A DNA stretch of 64,000 nucleotides from BHER01 sp051652245 (GCA_051652245.1 JBOFTV010000075.1:1-64000); one strand, 5' to 3'. Shown: positions 16,363 through 24,685, counted from the stretch's first letter. The notes: generated by a model from the letters alone, not told the origin. Numbers and translations are program-made.

Positions 16363-17390
16363 GTGAATATATGATGGAGAAAATGCAAGAAATATTTGCT
16401 ATTGATAGTCCAACAGGGTACACACAGGATGCAATGGACTATTTAACTAAAGAAGTTTTTGCTCTAGGATTTATCATGAAACGAACGCGAAAAGGCAATG
16501 GATATGTTGAAATAGTGGGTGCCAACAATAAATATGTGAAGGGATTTTCGGCACATATAGATACATTAGGGTTTATGGTTCGGTCAATTTCAGCTGAGGG
16601 AAAACTTAAGCTAACAACACTTGGAGGAGTAATTATCCCAACAGTTGATGGTGCTTACTGTAATATTTATACTCGGGATAAGCGTGTCTATACCGGAACG
16701 ATATTATCAACTTCACCAGCAAGTCATGTCTACCCTGATGCAACAAGCGCACCGCGAATTGAGTCAACAATTGAAGTAAGAATTGATGAAGTTGTTGATA
16801 CTAGAGCGGATGTATTAGCATTAGGAATTCAAGTAGGCGATTTTGTCTGTTATGATCCGAAAATGGTGATAACGAAAAGTGGTTTTATCAAATCACGATT
16901 TATTGATGATAAAATATCAGTGGTGATCCTACTGGAGCTCTTAAAAAAAATTGCCGCCGGTCATATTATTCCGCAAACAACAACTATGTTTTTATTTTCA
17001 GTTTATGAAGAAGTTGGTCATGGAATGTCATGGTTACCAGCAATGGTAGATGAGTTAATTTCTGTTGATATGGGGTGTATTGGACTTGATTTATCTTGTA
17101 GTGAATATGATGTCTCTATTTGTGCTAAAGATAGTAGTGGGCCATATGATTATGGTATTACATCTAACTTGATTGCGTTAGCAAAGGAACATAGTCTACC
17201 ATATGCGGTTGATATTTATCCACAATATGGTTCTGATACTTCAGCAGCGTTACGTGGTGGAAATGATATTAAAGGAGCGCTGATTGGCCCAGGTGTACAC
17301 GCGAGCCATGGAATGGAGCGGACGCACATGAAGGCTGTGGTGGCAACACTTGAATTATTAGGATACTACATTGAAGAAATTAAGGAATAA
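16359..17390 (+). CDS. M42 family metallopeptidase (glutamyl aminopeptidase / deblocking peptidase)
   Basis: 343 residues of the M42 co-catalytic di-metal aminopeptidases. Metal ligands and catalytic residues are in family motifs: SAHIDT (about residues 65-70), FIDDK (near 184-188), YEEVGHG (about 212-218, catalytic Glu pair), and GPGVHASHG-ERTH near the C-terminus. M42 enzymes form dodecameric tetrahedral particles that trim peptides in the cytoplasm. This copy is close to the YhfE/FrvX type. It is coupled to the YsnB-like gene by a four-base overlap and followed by a terminator. Confidence 0.92.
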   Translation: MSEYMMEKMQEIFAIDSPTGYTQDAMDYLTKEVFALGFIMKRTRKGNGYVEIVGANNKYVKGFSAHIDTLGFMVRSISAEGKLKLTTLGGVIIPTVDGAYCNIYTRDKRVYTGTILSTSPASHVYPDATSAPRIESTIEVRIDEVVDTRADVLALGIQVGDFVCYDPKMVITKSGFIKSRFIDDKISVVILLELLKKIAAGHIIPQTTTMFLFSVYEEVGHGMSWLPAMVDELISVDMGCIGLDLSCSEYDVSICAKDSSGPYDYGITSNLIALAKEHSLPYAVDIYPQYGSDTSAALRGGNDIKGALIGPGVHASHGMERTHMKAVVATLELLGYYIEEIKE

Positions 17391-17421
17391 GGTGCTGAAA
17401 TTAATTACAGCCCTTTTTTTT
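17391..17421 (+). terminator. Terminator after the M42 peptidase gene
   Basis: GCTG (17394-17397) pairs with CAGC (17408-17411), extended by GG/CC across a bulged T, followed by an 8-base T-run. Confidence 0.65.
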
Positions 17422-17441
17422 AAAAAAACACTGTAATTTAA

Positions 17442-17470
17442 TTGACAAAAGCTCGCTTTTTTGGTATTAT
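17442..17470 (+). promoter_or_regulatory. tRNA-Gly promoter (TTGACA-17-TATTAT)
   Basis: A perfect -35 TTGACA (17442-17447) and -10 TATTAT (17465-17470) with 17-bp spacing, 18 bases before the mature tRNA 5' end. Confidence 0.85.
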
Positions 17471-17488
17471 TATTCTTGTAGGAAAAAC

Positions 17489-17562
17489 GCAGTCGTGGTT
17501 TAATGGTAGAACAGAAGCTTGCCATGCTTCGGGCGGGGGTTCGATTCCCCTCGATTGCTCCA
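17489..17562 (+). tRNA. tRNA-Gly (anticodon GCC)
   Basis: 74 nt including an encoded CCA. Acceptor arms GCAGTCG and CGATTGC pair over seven positions. The D arm has GGTTTAATGGTAGAAC. The anticodon stem GAAGC/GCTTC encloses the loop TTGCCAT (GCC at 17521-17523). The T arm has GGTTCGATTCC. Discriminator T is usual for Gly. Confidence 0.97.
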
Positions 17563-17574
17563 AATGTAAACATC

Positions 17575-17596
17575 CCCCTTAGAAATAAGGGGTTTT
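17575..17596 (+). terminator. tRNA-Gly terminator
   Basis: CCCCTTA (17575-17581) and TAAGGGG (17586-17592) form a 7-bp hairpin with a 4-base loop, then TTTTCTT. Confidence 0.8.
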
Positions 17597-17887
17597 CTTA
17601 TGTCATTTTTTGTTTCGAACATAATCCTCCCCCTCTTTGATCAACTTTTCTAGCTATAGTTTTAATTCTTTTTTTGTGAAAAAAAGTTTATAATTTAAAA
17701 ATGCTGAAATTAGCGAAAAGAAAAGTAGGTGTAAAAAGCATTGTTTCTCTTTCTGATAATAAAATGAAATAAAGGGGAGTGAGGGGATAAAAATTAAATT
17801 ACTGCGATCGCTCTAATAAACAAGCACCAAAAATTTTGTTAACAGATTAAAAAGGAAAGCGCTAGATAGTGATAAATTCTCTCTTTA
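17597..17887. other. Non-coding spacer before recA
   Basis: About 290 AT-rich bases with no supportable gene. A TATAAT occurs near 17689 before a 24-codon frame at 17701 that has no ribosome site. A GCGATCGC palindrome is at 17804-17811. No CGAAC-GTTCG LexA-type box was found here or nearer recA. Confidence 0.5.
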
Positions 17888-17927
17888 TTTTATAACCAAT
17901 GAGGACATTACCTTCTTGGTTATAAAA
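17888..17927. promoter_or_regulatory. Perfect inverted repeat upstream of the recA -35
   Basis: TTTTATAACCA (17888-17898) and TGGTTATAAAA (17917-17927) are exact reverse complements separated by 18 bases, ending 3 bases before the recA -35 box. No T-run follows, so it is more like a protein-binding site than a terminator. Confidence 0.6.
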
Positions 17928-17930
17928 TGG

Positions 17931-17959
17931 TTGACACAACTACAAGTATCTGATAAACT
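17931..17959 (+). promoter_or_regulatory. recA promoter (TTGACA-17-TAAACT, extended -10)
   Basis: -35 TTGACA (17931-17936), 17-bp spacer, TGA-TAAACT with the TG at 17951-17952. The transcript would carry a leader of about 70 nt before the recA start. Confidence 0.8.
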
Positions 17960-18035
17960 TAAGTAGAAAGCAAAAATGGAATTAAAAATGTTTGTAAAAT
18001 AGAGCAAAGTGAACTAAAATAAAGGAGAGATTATC

Positions 18036-19100
18036 TTGGCAAAGAAAAATGAATTCAAGAAAATAGAGATAGGGACAGATAAAAATTCAAAAGAAAAAGC
18101 GCTCGAAGATGCAATGAAGAAAATTAATAAAGAGCATGGTGTAGGTGCAATTATGCTAATGGGCGACAAACCACAAATGAAAATTGAAACAATTTCAACG
18201 GGTTCAATGCTGTTAGATGAGGCCTTAGGAGTTGGTGGGATACCAAAAGGCAGAATTATTGAAATTTATGGACCAGAAAGTGGAGGAAAAACAACCACAG
18301 CACTTCACGTTGTCGCTGAAGCACAGAAAAATGGTGATAAGGTTGCCTTTATTGATGCAGAGCATGCACTAGATCCAGAGTATGCTGAAAAACTAGGAGT
18401 GGATATTAAAAATTTATTCGTATCACAGCCGGATACGGGTGAGCAAGCACTAGAAATTGTCGATATTTTAGCTAAAAGTGGATCAATTGGGCTAATTGTT
18501 GTTGACTCGGTGGCCGCACTAGTACCGCGTGCAGAAATTGAAGGAGATATGGGAGATGCCCATGTTGGATTACAAGCAAGATTAATGTCACAGGCACTAA
18601 GAAAATTAGCAGGAACAGTAAATAATGTGAAGACAACAATAATTTTTATTAATCAACTGCGTGAAAAAGTAGGAATTGTGTATGGAAATCCGGAGGTAAC
18701 TCCAGGAGGAAGAGCATTGAAATTTTATTCTTCTATAAGGTTAGATGTTAGAAAAGGCGAGTTAATCAAAGTTGGCGATAAAGTCGTAGGTAACGTCGTG
18801 AAAATAAAAGTTGCTAAAAATAAAGTTGCATCACCTTTTAAAGTTGTAGAACTTGAATTAACGTATGGTGAAGGCTTTTCACAAGTAGGGGAACTATTAT
18901 CGCTTGCTGTGCAAAAGGACATCGTCGAAAAAGCAGGGGCATGGTATGCATACAACGGCGAAAAATTAGGTCAAGGAAAAGAAAATGCTAAGGCAACAAT
19001 AATACAACAAGGACTTTTTGAGGAAATCAAGGCTAAGGTTTTGGCAGCAAGTAATCCAGCCAAAGAAGAAACTAAAGTAGAGGAAGAAACAGTAAGTTAA
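18036..19100 (+). CDS. recA: Recombinase RecA
   Basis: 354 residues. ATP-dependent strand-exchange protein of homologous recombination and the co-protease of the SOS response. Walker A GPESGGKTT is at about residues 78-86, with the catalytic Glu in FIDAEHALDP. Walker B is LIVVDSVAAL, loop L1 contains EIEGDMGD, and the L2 region runs FINQLREK. The C-terminal tail is acidic. The start is TTG at 18036 with AAAGGAGA 7-8 bases upstream; the in-frame ATG at 18048 has no ribosome site. The promoter lies behind a perfect inverted repeat, not a recognisable LexA box. Confidence 0.98.
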   Translation: MAKKNEFKKIEIGTDKNSKEKALEDAMKKINKEHGVGAIMLMGDKPQMKIETISTGSMLLDEALGVGGIPKGRIIEIYGPESGGKTTTALHVVAEAQKNGDKVAFIDAEHALDPEYAEKLGVDIKNLFVSQPDTGEQALEIVDILAKSGSIGLIVVDSVAALVPRAEIEGDMGDAHVGLQARLMSQALRKLAGTVNNVKTTIIFINQLREKVGIVYGNPEVTPGGRALKFYSSIRLDVRKGELIKVGDKVVGNVVKIKVAKNKVASPFKVVELELTYGEGFSQVGELLSLAVQKDIVEKAGAWYAYNGEKLGQGKENAKATIIQQGLFEEIKAKVLAASNPAKEETKVEEETVS

Positions 19101-19112
19101 TTTTAAGATAGT

Positions 19113-19158
19113 GATGCAGCGGAAAAGATATTATTTTTACCGCTGCATCGCTTTTTCT
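19113..19158 (+). terminator. recA terminator
   Basis: GATGCAGCGG (19113-19122) and CCGCTGCATC (19140-19149) form a perfect 10-bp stem with a U-rich tail. Confidence 0.9.
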
Positions 19159-19195
19159 TTTCTGCAAATATATCTTATAAACAGAGCTGTAAATA

Positions 19196-19204
19196 TGATA
19201 TAAT
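19196..19204 (+). promoter_or_regulatory. Extended -10 promoter for the 19236-19901 gene pair
   Basis: TGATATAAT at 19196-19204, 31 bases before the start codon. The -35 region (near 19175) is weak. Confidence 0.6.
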
Positions 19205-19235
19205 AAGGAATATATTATATAAGGAGGAAATGAAA

Positions 19236-19484
19236 ATGACAACAGTAATGCTAGTTGTAATTCCCAGGGGTGCAGGAGCAGGTTTTGCTGGGAGACCGCT
19301 AAAAAATATTATGAGTGGAAATCTTTTATTAGCCGATGGAACAGAAATACCGGTGAATAATGATATTTTTACAGCAGTTGAAATTGGGCAAGTTGCGGTA
19401 ATAGACGGAAAATCATATATAATCAATAAGATTAGTGTTATCACACAAGGAATGGGTAAAATTGTTCTTGAACCACAAGAATAA
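19236..19484 (+). CDS. Small protein of unknown function
   Basis: 82 residues, not recognised. It is rich in short beta-type stretches (Val, Ile and Gly dominate), with a GAGAGFAGRP segment near residues 13-22 and a short acidic C-terminus. No signal peptide, cysteine pair or catalytic motif is visible. The start is the ATG at 19236, 8 bases after AGGAGG; the ATG at 19230 is too close to it. It has its own extended -10 promoter after the recA terminator and is followed 21 bases later by another unknown gene, so the two are probably one transcript. Confidence 0.7.
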   Translation: MTTVMLVVIPRGAGAGFAGRPLKNIMSGNLLLADGTEIPVNNDIFTAVEIGQVAVIDGKSYIINKISVITQGMGKIVLEPQE

Positions 19485-19505
19485 GAAATAAAGAGGTGTA
19501 AGGAG

Positions 19506-19901
19506 ATGTCATTTTTAGTGTTAGTTGCTGTTATTACGTTAATGCTTGTTTTACCAACAGCATTTATTAAGCAGAAGCATAAATTATATGTCAAAGAGAT
19601 GGAAAAGACAATTACAATTACAACAATTGATAGTCTTAGAATCAGCGACATTAAAAAGGCAATGGTAGAAGCCGATGAAATACTTCGAACAAAAGCAATT
19701 AGAGAAATGAATTATAATTATTTTGTTGAGTATTTTACTGAACAACTAATACAATCAATTAATACTTCATCAAGCACACGTGATGAGAAATTGACAAGAC
19801 TTATGCATGCTAATGAAGTCCTAACAATGAATTTTAAAGTTGTGGGACTAAAAAGGTTAGCGTCAGCAATTGAGGTTTTAACTGGTGATGTCATCTTATA
19901 G
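19506..19901 (+). CDS. Single-pass membrane protein of unknown function
   Basis: 131 residues, not recognised. One hydrophobic helix at about residues 2-20 is followed by basic KQKHK, so the remaining roughly 105 residues probably face the cytoplasm. That part is mainly helical, with a Met/Asn/Tyr-rich middle (about residues 71-77). AGGTGTAAGGAG precedes the ATG. It is downstream of the 82-residue gene and 92 bases before the GNAT-dUTPase gene. No homologue comes to mind. Confidence 0.65.
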   Translation: MSFLVLVAVITLMLVLPTAFIKQKHKLYVKEMEKTITITTIDSLRISDIKKAMVEADEILRTKAIREMNYNYFVEYFTEQLIQSINTSSSTRDEKLTRLMHANEVLTMNFKVVGLKRLASAIEVLTGDVIL

Positions 19902-19993
19902 CTAACTATAGGTTGCTTTATCGCGTTATTTTAAAGCGCTAGTTGCAGAAACATAAGCCCATTTTAATATTAATACAGACAGAGGAGAAAATT

Positions 19994-20890
19994 ATGAATT
20001 TAACGTATACTACTTTTTATGGTGAAACACCCGACTATTTTACTGATGCGCTTAGCGTAAGAGATACTGTTTTTCATTTGGAACAAGGATATGCTCGTGA
20101 AATTGACCATGATTACATGGATAAAATTTCATGGCATGTTGTTTGCTATGATGGTAAAAATCCAATTGGAACGGCACGGTTATATGAAAATAGAACAGAA
20201 AATGGGTTTGGTATTGGACGTGTGGCTGTAGAGCAGAACTATCGAAATAAAAGCATTGGTTTAGACTTAATGCAGTTTTTATTATCAAAAGCGACAGTGA
20301 TTGGTAAATACAGGCAAATAATATTACATGCACAAGTTCATGCACAGTCATTTTATGAGAAGCTTAATTTTGTTGCCGAAGGTGAGGTGTTTTTGGAAGA
20401 TGGACAGCCACATATTACAATGAAAATGACGCTTAAATTACGCGGGTTTGAAGTAGCAAAAGGCTTTGAGACTGAAAATATTCTTTTACCAGTAAGGAAG
20501 ACGAGACAATCAGCTGGCTATGATCTAGCTTTAAGTGAGGGACTTGTTATCCCTGCAAGAACAACTAAACTAGGTAAAACGGGGTTGAAAGCGTATATGC
20601 AAGAAGATGAAGTCCTAGAATTACATATTAGATCATCAGTGGCGATTAAGCAAAATGTGTGGTGTGCTAATAATGTTGGGATTGTTGATGCGGATTACTA
20701 TAGTAACCCGGACAATGATGGGCATATTATGGTGCCATTATATAATGCAAACGATACAGAAGTAATCTTAGAAAAAGGTGATCGCGTTGCTCAGGGAATA
20801 TTTAATAAATATTTAACAATTGATGGTGAAGAGCTATCATCGATAGAAACAAGAGTGGGTGGATTTGGGAGTACTGGTAAAACTGACTAA
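19994..20890 (+). CDS. GNAT acetyltransferase - dUTPase fusion protein
   Basis: 298 residues. The N-terminal half (about 1-150) is a GNAT domain of the YjcF/ElaA kind, with IGRVAVEQNYRNKSIG (about residues 73-88, acetyl-CoA loop) and AQ-HAQSFYEKLNF. The C-terminal half (about 160-298) is a trimeric-type dUTPase with all five motifs: AGYDL near 174, RSS near 213, G-VDADYY near 229, GDRVAQ near 262 and GGFGSTG near 289. The dUTPase should convert dUTP to dUMP; the acetylation target is unknown. The start is ATG 19994 with AGAGGAG upstream. A frame extension to a TTG at 19943 has no ribosome site. Confidence 0.88.
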   Translation: MNLTYTTFYGETPDYFTDALSVRDTVFHLEQGYAREIDHDYMDKISWHVVCYDGKNPIGTARLYENRTENGFGIGRVAVEQNYRNKSIGLDLMQFLLSKATVIGKYRQIILHAQVHAQSFYEKLNFVAEGEVFLEDGQPHITMKMTLKLRGFEVAKGFETENILLPVRKTRQSAGYDLALSEGLVIPARTTKLGKTGLKAYMQEDEVLELHIRSSVAIKQNVWCANNVGIVDADYYSNPDNDGHIMVPLYNANDTEVILEKGDRVAQGIFNKYLTIDGEELSSIETRVGGFGSTGKTD

Positions 20891-20904
20891 AGGAAGTGTT
20901 AACG

Positions 20905-21849
20905 ATGAAGTTGAAATGGGCAATAGTTGGTTATGGTGAAATTGGTGTAAAATTCGGAAAAGTCTTAATGAAAACTGATAGTCTAATTGCTGTGTATAGT
21001 AGAAATGGATTAGGTTCAAATAAACAAGAAAATCTAACTAAGGACGTTACTGTCTATACAGATTATGCTGAAATGTTGTGTGAGGAAAGTATCGATATTA
21101 TCTATATCGCTTCACCAAACAGCGCCCATTTCGAAGCTGTAAAGCAGGCTTTACTGGCTAAAAAGCATGTGCTTTGTGAAAAAGCAATTGTGGGAACGAA
21201 AGCAGAAATCAGAAAATTAGTAACACTTGCAACACAACAAGAGTGTATTTTTGCCGAAGCAATGACTATTTTCCATATGCCACTATACCAAGAAATAAAT
21301 AGGCAAATTGAGAGCGGAGTTATTGGTTCCATCCAAAACATATCGGCTTATTTTGGTACAGTTAAGCCATTTGATATGAGTAATCGCTTTTTTAACAAGG
21401 AGCTTGGGGGTGGTGTGATGTTAGATGTTGGAACATATGCTTTGAGTTTTCTTCAAATGTTTGTAACACCAGCTTTCAAATTAGAAAAAAAAATAATAAC
21501 AACCGAAGTAAGTGGTATTGATTCAGCAGTCGTTTCCATTGTAAAAAGTGGGGATATCACGGGTATAATTAATCTGAGTTTTAAAACTTATTTTCCTAAA
21601 CTAGGTGTGATTTCTGGAAAAGATGGCTATATCGAGGTTAATAATTATCCACAAGGACAAGAGGCAAAAATTGTATTGCGAACAGGGAAAATGCGATATA
21701 TTAATATACCATGTGCTAGTGCGTTTGCTTGTGAAAAAGAAGCGATGGAAGCTGCTGTTACAACAGGCAATGTGCAAGCATTACACCTTCAAAAGTCAGT
21801 ACAAGTAATTGAACTGATTGATGATATTTTAACTAATAAACAGGGATGA
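20905..21849 (+). CDS. Gfo/Idh/MocA family NAD(P)-dependent oxidoreductase
   Basis: 314 residues. An N-terminal Rossmann fold with the nucleotide loop VGYGEIGVKFG (about residues 7-17), IYIASPNSAHFE near 68, and the family's catalytic-region EKAIVGT (about 92-98). A C-terminal alpha/beta domain has GGGVMLDVGTYAL near 170. The family oxidises or reduces sugars, cyclitols or related compounds; the substrate cannot be deduced. The ATG at 20905 has AGGAAG 8 bases upstream; a GTG at 20896 overlaps that site and is rejected. It is 14 bases after the GNAT-dUTPase gene, so probably one operon. Confidence 0.85.
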   Translation: MKLKWAIVGYGEIGVKFGKVLMKTDSLIAVYSRNGLGSNKQENLTKDVTVYTDYAEMLCEESIDIIYIASPNSAHFEAVKQALLAKKHVLCEKAIVGTKAEIRKLVTLATQQECIFAEAMTIFHMPLYQEINRQIESGVIGSIQNISAYFGTVKPFDMSNRFFNKELGGGVMLDVGTYALSFLQMFVTPAFKLEKKIITTEVSGIDSAVVSIVKSGDITGIINLSFKTYFPKLGVISGKDGYIEVNNYPQGQEAKIVLRTGKMRYINIPCASAFACEKEAMEAAVTTGNVQALHLQKSVQVIELIDDILTNKQG

Positions 21850-21871
21850 TAAAAAGAAAAGAGGATTTCGA

Positions 21872-23023
21872 ATGAAAATACTATTATGTAAAAAAGCTAT
21901 GTATGCAACAATATTAATAGAAATAATTGGCATTGTGTTGTTTAGTTGGTGGCTTGTTCTTCAGGTTCATATAATGACAACAAATGATGTCGCAATTATG
22001 CTTATTTCTAAATTACTAGAGCCATATTTACAAATAAATGTTGGTGATATCTATCAGAAAATAATTGAAATTCCGTCGAAAGTGGAGCTAGTGCGCAGTG
22101 GGATGAGCATTATCTTTTTTCAAGGGGTGGCAGGAATAAGCTTCTACTTGTATAATAAAAAGCAAGCTGTTATTCCAGGAGTGATCATGTTTTCCGCGCT
22201 GGTAACGCTATTAATTGGTCAAGTTATTAGGACGCCGATACTTTTAAATGAAAGTATTGGAAATATTTTTTTAATAAAAACGATTATTGTTTTTGCTTTA
22301 ACTGCCGCGCAAATTGCGCTATTTAGTTATATTGTAGTAACAGAATATAAGGAAGCGAAAATTGTAGTCCCAATGCTAATTGAGAGGCAAACAGTGCAAA
22401 AACTAGTTAAAATTAGCACGTCAATATTTTTGATTTTTGGTCTGTCAACATTATTAATTATCGTAGTTTCATATTTTATCGGTCAACAAGAAATTGTAAA
22501 CCTTACCTTAGTGCCAAGTTTTTCACTCAGTGATAAAATTCCTGATGTAATTGAATTTGCTCTGCCTAATAGGCTGGCATATATTGTTAGAATCACCGGT
22601 GTAGGTATTCCTGCGACGATAAATATTGCTCCACTTATTAAAAATATTTCTTTTATTCAGTGGGACAGTGCAATCTTTAATACTTATATAAACCAATGGT
22701 TATTAACGCAGTTAAATCAAATTGTCTACCCCATTATCAGACTATATGGCATTGGGACAGTGCTGATGGTCTTGGCTTATGTCAGCCAAAAAGTAACAGC
22801 ATATCACAATAATAAGCATAGAGGACAGCTTTTATTTATGCTAGGAATATATCTTTTTAGCTTCTTTTGGTCACTAGGATCGGTGCCAATTATTTACTGT
22901 TTTGCTGTAATAATTGGTTTATTTGCTACTGCTTTTTGTATACTAGAGCATTGGAGTGAACTAGTTGCTACAAAAGCTGAGGTGGTAAAAATATCAACAC
23001 CTAAGGCAGCAAGTAAAAAATAA
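21872..23023 (+). CDS. Polytopic membrane protein of unknown function
   Basis: 383 residues, not recognised. By eye there are about seven or eight hydrophobic helices, near 10-32, 78-94, 98-118, 132-155, 181-207, 283-304, 322-338 and 340-358. Between the fifth and sixth is an external or internal stretch of about 70 residues. The C-terminus is Lys-rich. No transporter, polysaccharide polymerase or two-component motif is visible. AAAGAGGA precedes the ATG. It ends at a bidirectional terminator whose left arm begins in its stop codon. Confidence 0.7.
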   Translation: MKILLCKKAMYATILIEIIGIVLFSWWLVLQVHIMTTNDVAIMLISKLLEPYLQINVGDIYQKIIEIPSKVELVRSGMSIIFFQGVAGISFYLYNKKQAVIPGVIMFSALVTLLIGQVIRTPILLNESIGNIFLIKTIIVFALTAAQIALFSYIVVTEYKEAKIVVPMLIERQTVQKLVKISTSIFLIFGLSTLLIIVVSYFIGQQEIVNLTLVPSFSLSDKIPDVIEFALPNRLAYIVRITGVGIPATINIAPLIKNISFIQWDSAIFNTYINQWLLTQLNQIVYPIIRLYGIGTVLMVLAYVSQKVTAYHNNKHRGQLLFMLGIYLFSFFWSLGSVPIIYCFAVIIGLFATAFCILEHWSELVATKAEVVKISTPKAASKK

Positions 23024-23065
23024 TGATAAAAGGTTCACTACATTTTGTAGTGAACCTTTTATCAT
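23023..23065. terminator. Bidirectional terminator between convergent genes
   Basis: A 20-bp perfect inverted repeat (23023-23042 with 23046-23065) has a loop of only three bases. The T-rich and A-rich portions serve both directions. The right arm contains the stop codon of the minus-strand gene, and the left arm starts in the last base of the plus-strand stop. Confidence 0.85.
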
Positions 23066-24144
23066 AGGGTTGCAGTTAGCTCTTGTAATAATTCTTTGAC
23101 GGAGTAGAGGCGATCAACACGCCAGCCATTAGCTCCGGTAAAAAAGAGACCAGTTTCTCTAATTCCATCGCGAGCATCGGCAAGAGACTCAGCAATACAG
23201 TAGCCAACACCGCGGGCACCAATACCTCTTTGGCAAGGGGCAACACAGTTAGCATAGCAACGAATACTCGGATCGGGTTTTAAATTTTGAATAAGCGGAG
23301 TATTGAAGGCACGTCCAGGGTAACCCACGGGGGAACTAACAATTTTAATATCTTCTTTTTTGGAATCAATCATAATTTGTTTAAGAACATCGCTTGCATC
23401 ACATTCATGTGTGGCAACAAATCTTGTACCCAGTTGAACAGCATCAGCCCCAAGAGCCTGAAACTTTTGAATATCTGCTGTATCCCAGACACCACCTGCT
23501 ACAATAATTGGGAAGTCCCCCCAGTTATTTCTTTCTGCAATAACACCAGGTAAAATGGACTCCAATTGATGCTCAGGAGCAAATAATTCTTCATATTTTG
23601 CACCTTGATGGCCCCCGCTTTTTGGTCCTTCAACAACAACAGCCCCAGGTAGTCTACCTGCCTTTTTCCAGCGGTGGCAAATGACTTTTAGTGCACGTCC
23701 AGAAGATACAATAGGAATAATTTCAACGCTAGGATGGTCAACCACAAGACTTGCAAGATTTAGGGGGAGTCCCGCACCAGTTACAATAATATTTGCACCC
23801 GCAGCAATTGCATCGGCAACAACACGATTATAATCATTGATAGCATATAAAATATTGCAGGCAAGGGGTTTATCTCCACATATCTTGCGCGCATTTTTAA
23901 AGATGACACGGAGTGCCTTAGCGGAAAAGGTACTTGCCACACCAACAGGTCTTGCTTTGTCTCCATGTGTATTTTTAGCATATTTCCCATTTTGATAAAT
24001 GCCTGTTCCAATAGCGCTAATTGTTCCTAATCCGCCATTAGCAGATACGGTACCAGCAAGTTGGTCCCAACTAATTCCTAATCCCATTCCACCTTGAATA
24101 ATGGGGAGGTCAATTTTATATTGTCCAATTTTAATTCCATTCAT
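23062..24144 (-). CDS. NAD(P)H-dependent flavin oxidoreductase / nitronate monooxygenase family
   Basis: 360 residues of the FMN-binding TIM-barrel family that includes nitronate monooxygenase and FabK. Visible are PIIQGGMGLGIS near the N-terminus, the VVEGPKSGGHQG segment (about residues 172-183, with the family His), IIVAGGVWDT (about 215-224), and GADAVQLGTRFVAT (about 232-245, phosphate site). A Cys-containing C-terminal segment (CYANCVAPCQ) is seen in the longer YrpB-like subgroup. No fab genes are nearby, so a FabK role is not supported. The ATG has AGGAAC upstream on the minus strand. Confidence 0.87.
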   Translation of the reverse strand: MNGIKIGQYKIDLPIIQGGMGLGISWDQLAGTVSANGGLGTISAIGTGIYQNGKYAKNTHGDKARPVGVASTFSAKALRVIFKNARKICGDKPLACNILYAINDYNRVVADAIAAGANIIVTGAGLPLNLASLVVDHPSVEIIPIVSSGRALKVICHRWKKAGRLPGAVVVEGPKSGGHQGAKYEELFAPEHQLESILPGVIAERNNWGDFPIIVAGGVWDTADIQKFQALGADAVQLGTRFVATHECDASDVLKQIMIDSKKEDIKIVSSPVGYPGRAFNTPLIQNLKPDPSIRCYANCVAPCQRGIGARGVGYCIAESLADARDGIRETGLFFTGANGWRVDRLYSVKELLQELTATL

Positions 24145-24190
24145 ACATGTTCCTACTTTCTATTTTAAGTTAATTTAGTCATAAATCATC

Positions 24191-24565
24191 TTAAAATAAG
24201 CTAGGTGCTCGAATAGCAATAGAACCGGTAAAATCAATTAATGACTTCAGTATCTTCAGTATTGCAGCACTAATTGTATTATTTAAAAGGGGGAGAAGTA
24301 GCAATAACGTTTTTTGCTCACAATTTTTGGTATATTCATTGTATTTTTTACCAAGATAGTTAATTAGTGTATTATGCTGAAAATACTTCGTTAAGTGAAT
24401 ATATGTTTGATTAATTTTGCTACTATAGGCTGCGAGGGCATTAGAAGTATTACTTGAATATTTAAGCCAGCTTGCATGAATGTAAGCAGAAAATGCATTG
24501 ACAAGCAGGACATCTTTAAAAACAAATGTTGCAAGCAGCGTCATTGCCCATAGGTACCGAATCAT
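24191..24565 (-). CDS. Small membrane-associated protein of unknown function
   Basis: 124 residues, not recognised. An N-terminal hydrophobic segment (about residues 3-24) could be a signal anchor. A Ser/Asn/Tyr-rich central region (about 30-80) follows, then a second hydrophobic, partly amphipathic stretch (about 84-115). The start at 24565 is supported by AAGGAGGG 6-7 bases upstream; an upstream in-frame ATG has no such site. It lies between a flavin oxidoreductase and UDP-GlcNAc 2-epimerase on the same strand, with the epimerase terminator ahead of it. Confidence 0.6.
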   Translation of the reverse strand: MIRYLWAMTLLATFVFKDVLLVNAFSAYIHASWLKYSSNTSNALAAYSSKINQTYIHLTKYFQHNTLINYLGKKYNEYTKNCEQKTLLLLLPLLNNTISAAILKILKSLIDFTGSIAIRAPSLF

Positions 24566-24641
24566 CAAATCCCTCCTTCCAAATAGTAAGATAAAACAAG
24601 TATAGCACATTCTAACAAAGATAAATACGCATCATAATTCG

Positions 24642-24678
24642 TAAAAAAAAGCAGCCCTCCATAAAGAGAAGAGATGCT
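24642..24678 (-). terminator. Terminator after UDP-GlcNAc 2-epimerase gene (minus strand)
   Basis: Read on the minus strand, AGCA and CUCUUC pair with GGAGGG and UGCU across one mismatch, followed by a run of eight U residues (A-run 24642-24650 on the plus strand). Confidence 0.65.
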
Positions 24679-24685
24679 TGAAATC

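Noticed and set aside
17701..17775. 24-codon reading frame after a TATAAT between tRNA-Gly and recA
   Set aside because: There is no ribosome site and no recognisable product, and it is within chance length for AT-rich spacer.
17804..17811. GCGATCGC palindrome
   Set aside because: Single copy. Resembles a cyanobacterial repeat core only by chance.
19175..19651. 158-codon minus-strand frame opposite the two unknown small genes
   Set aside because: The plus-strand genes have strong ribosome sites and a promoter; the antisense frame has none.
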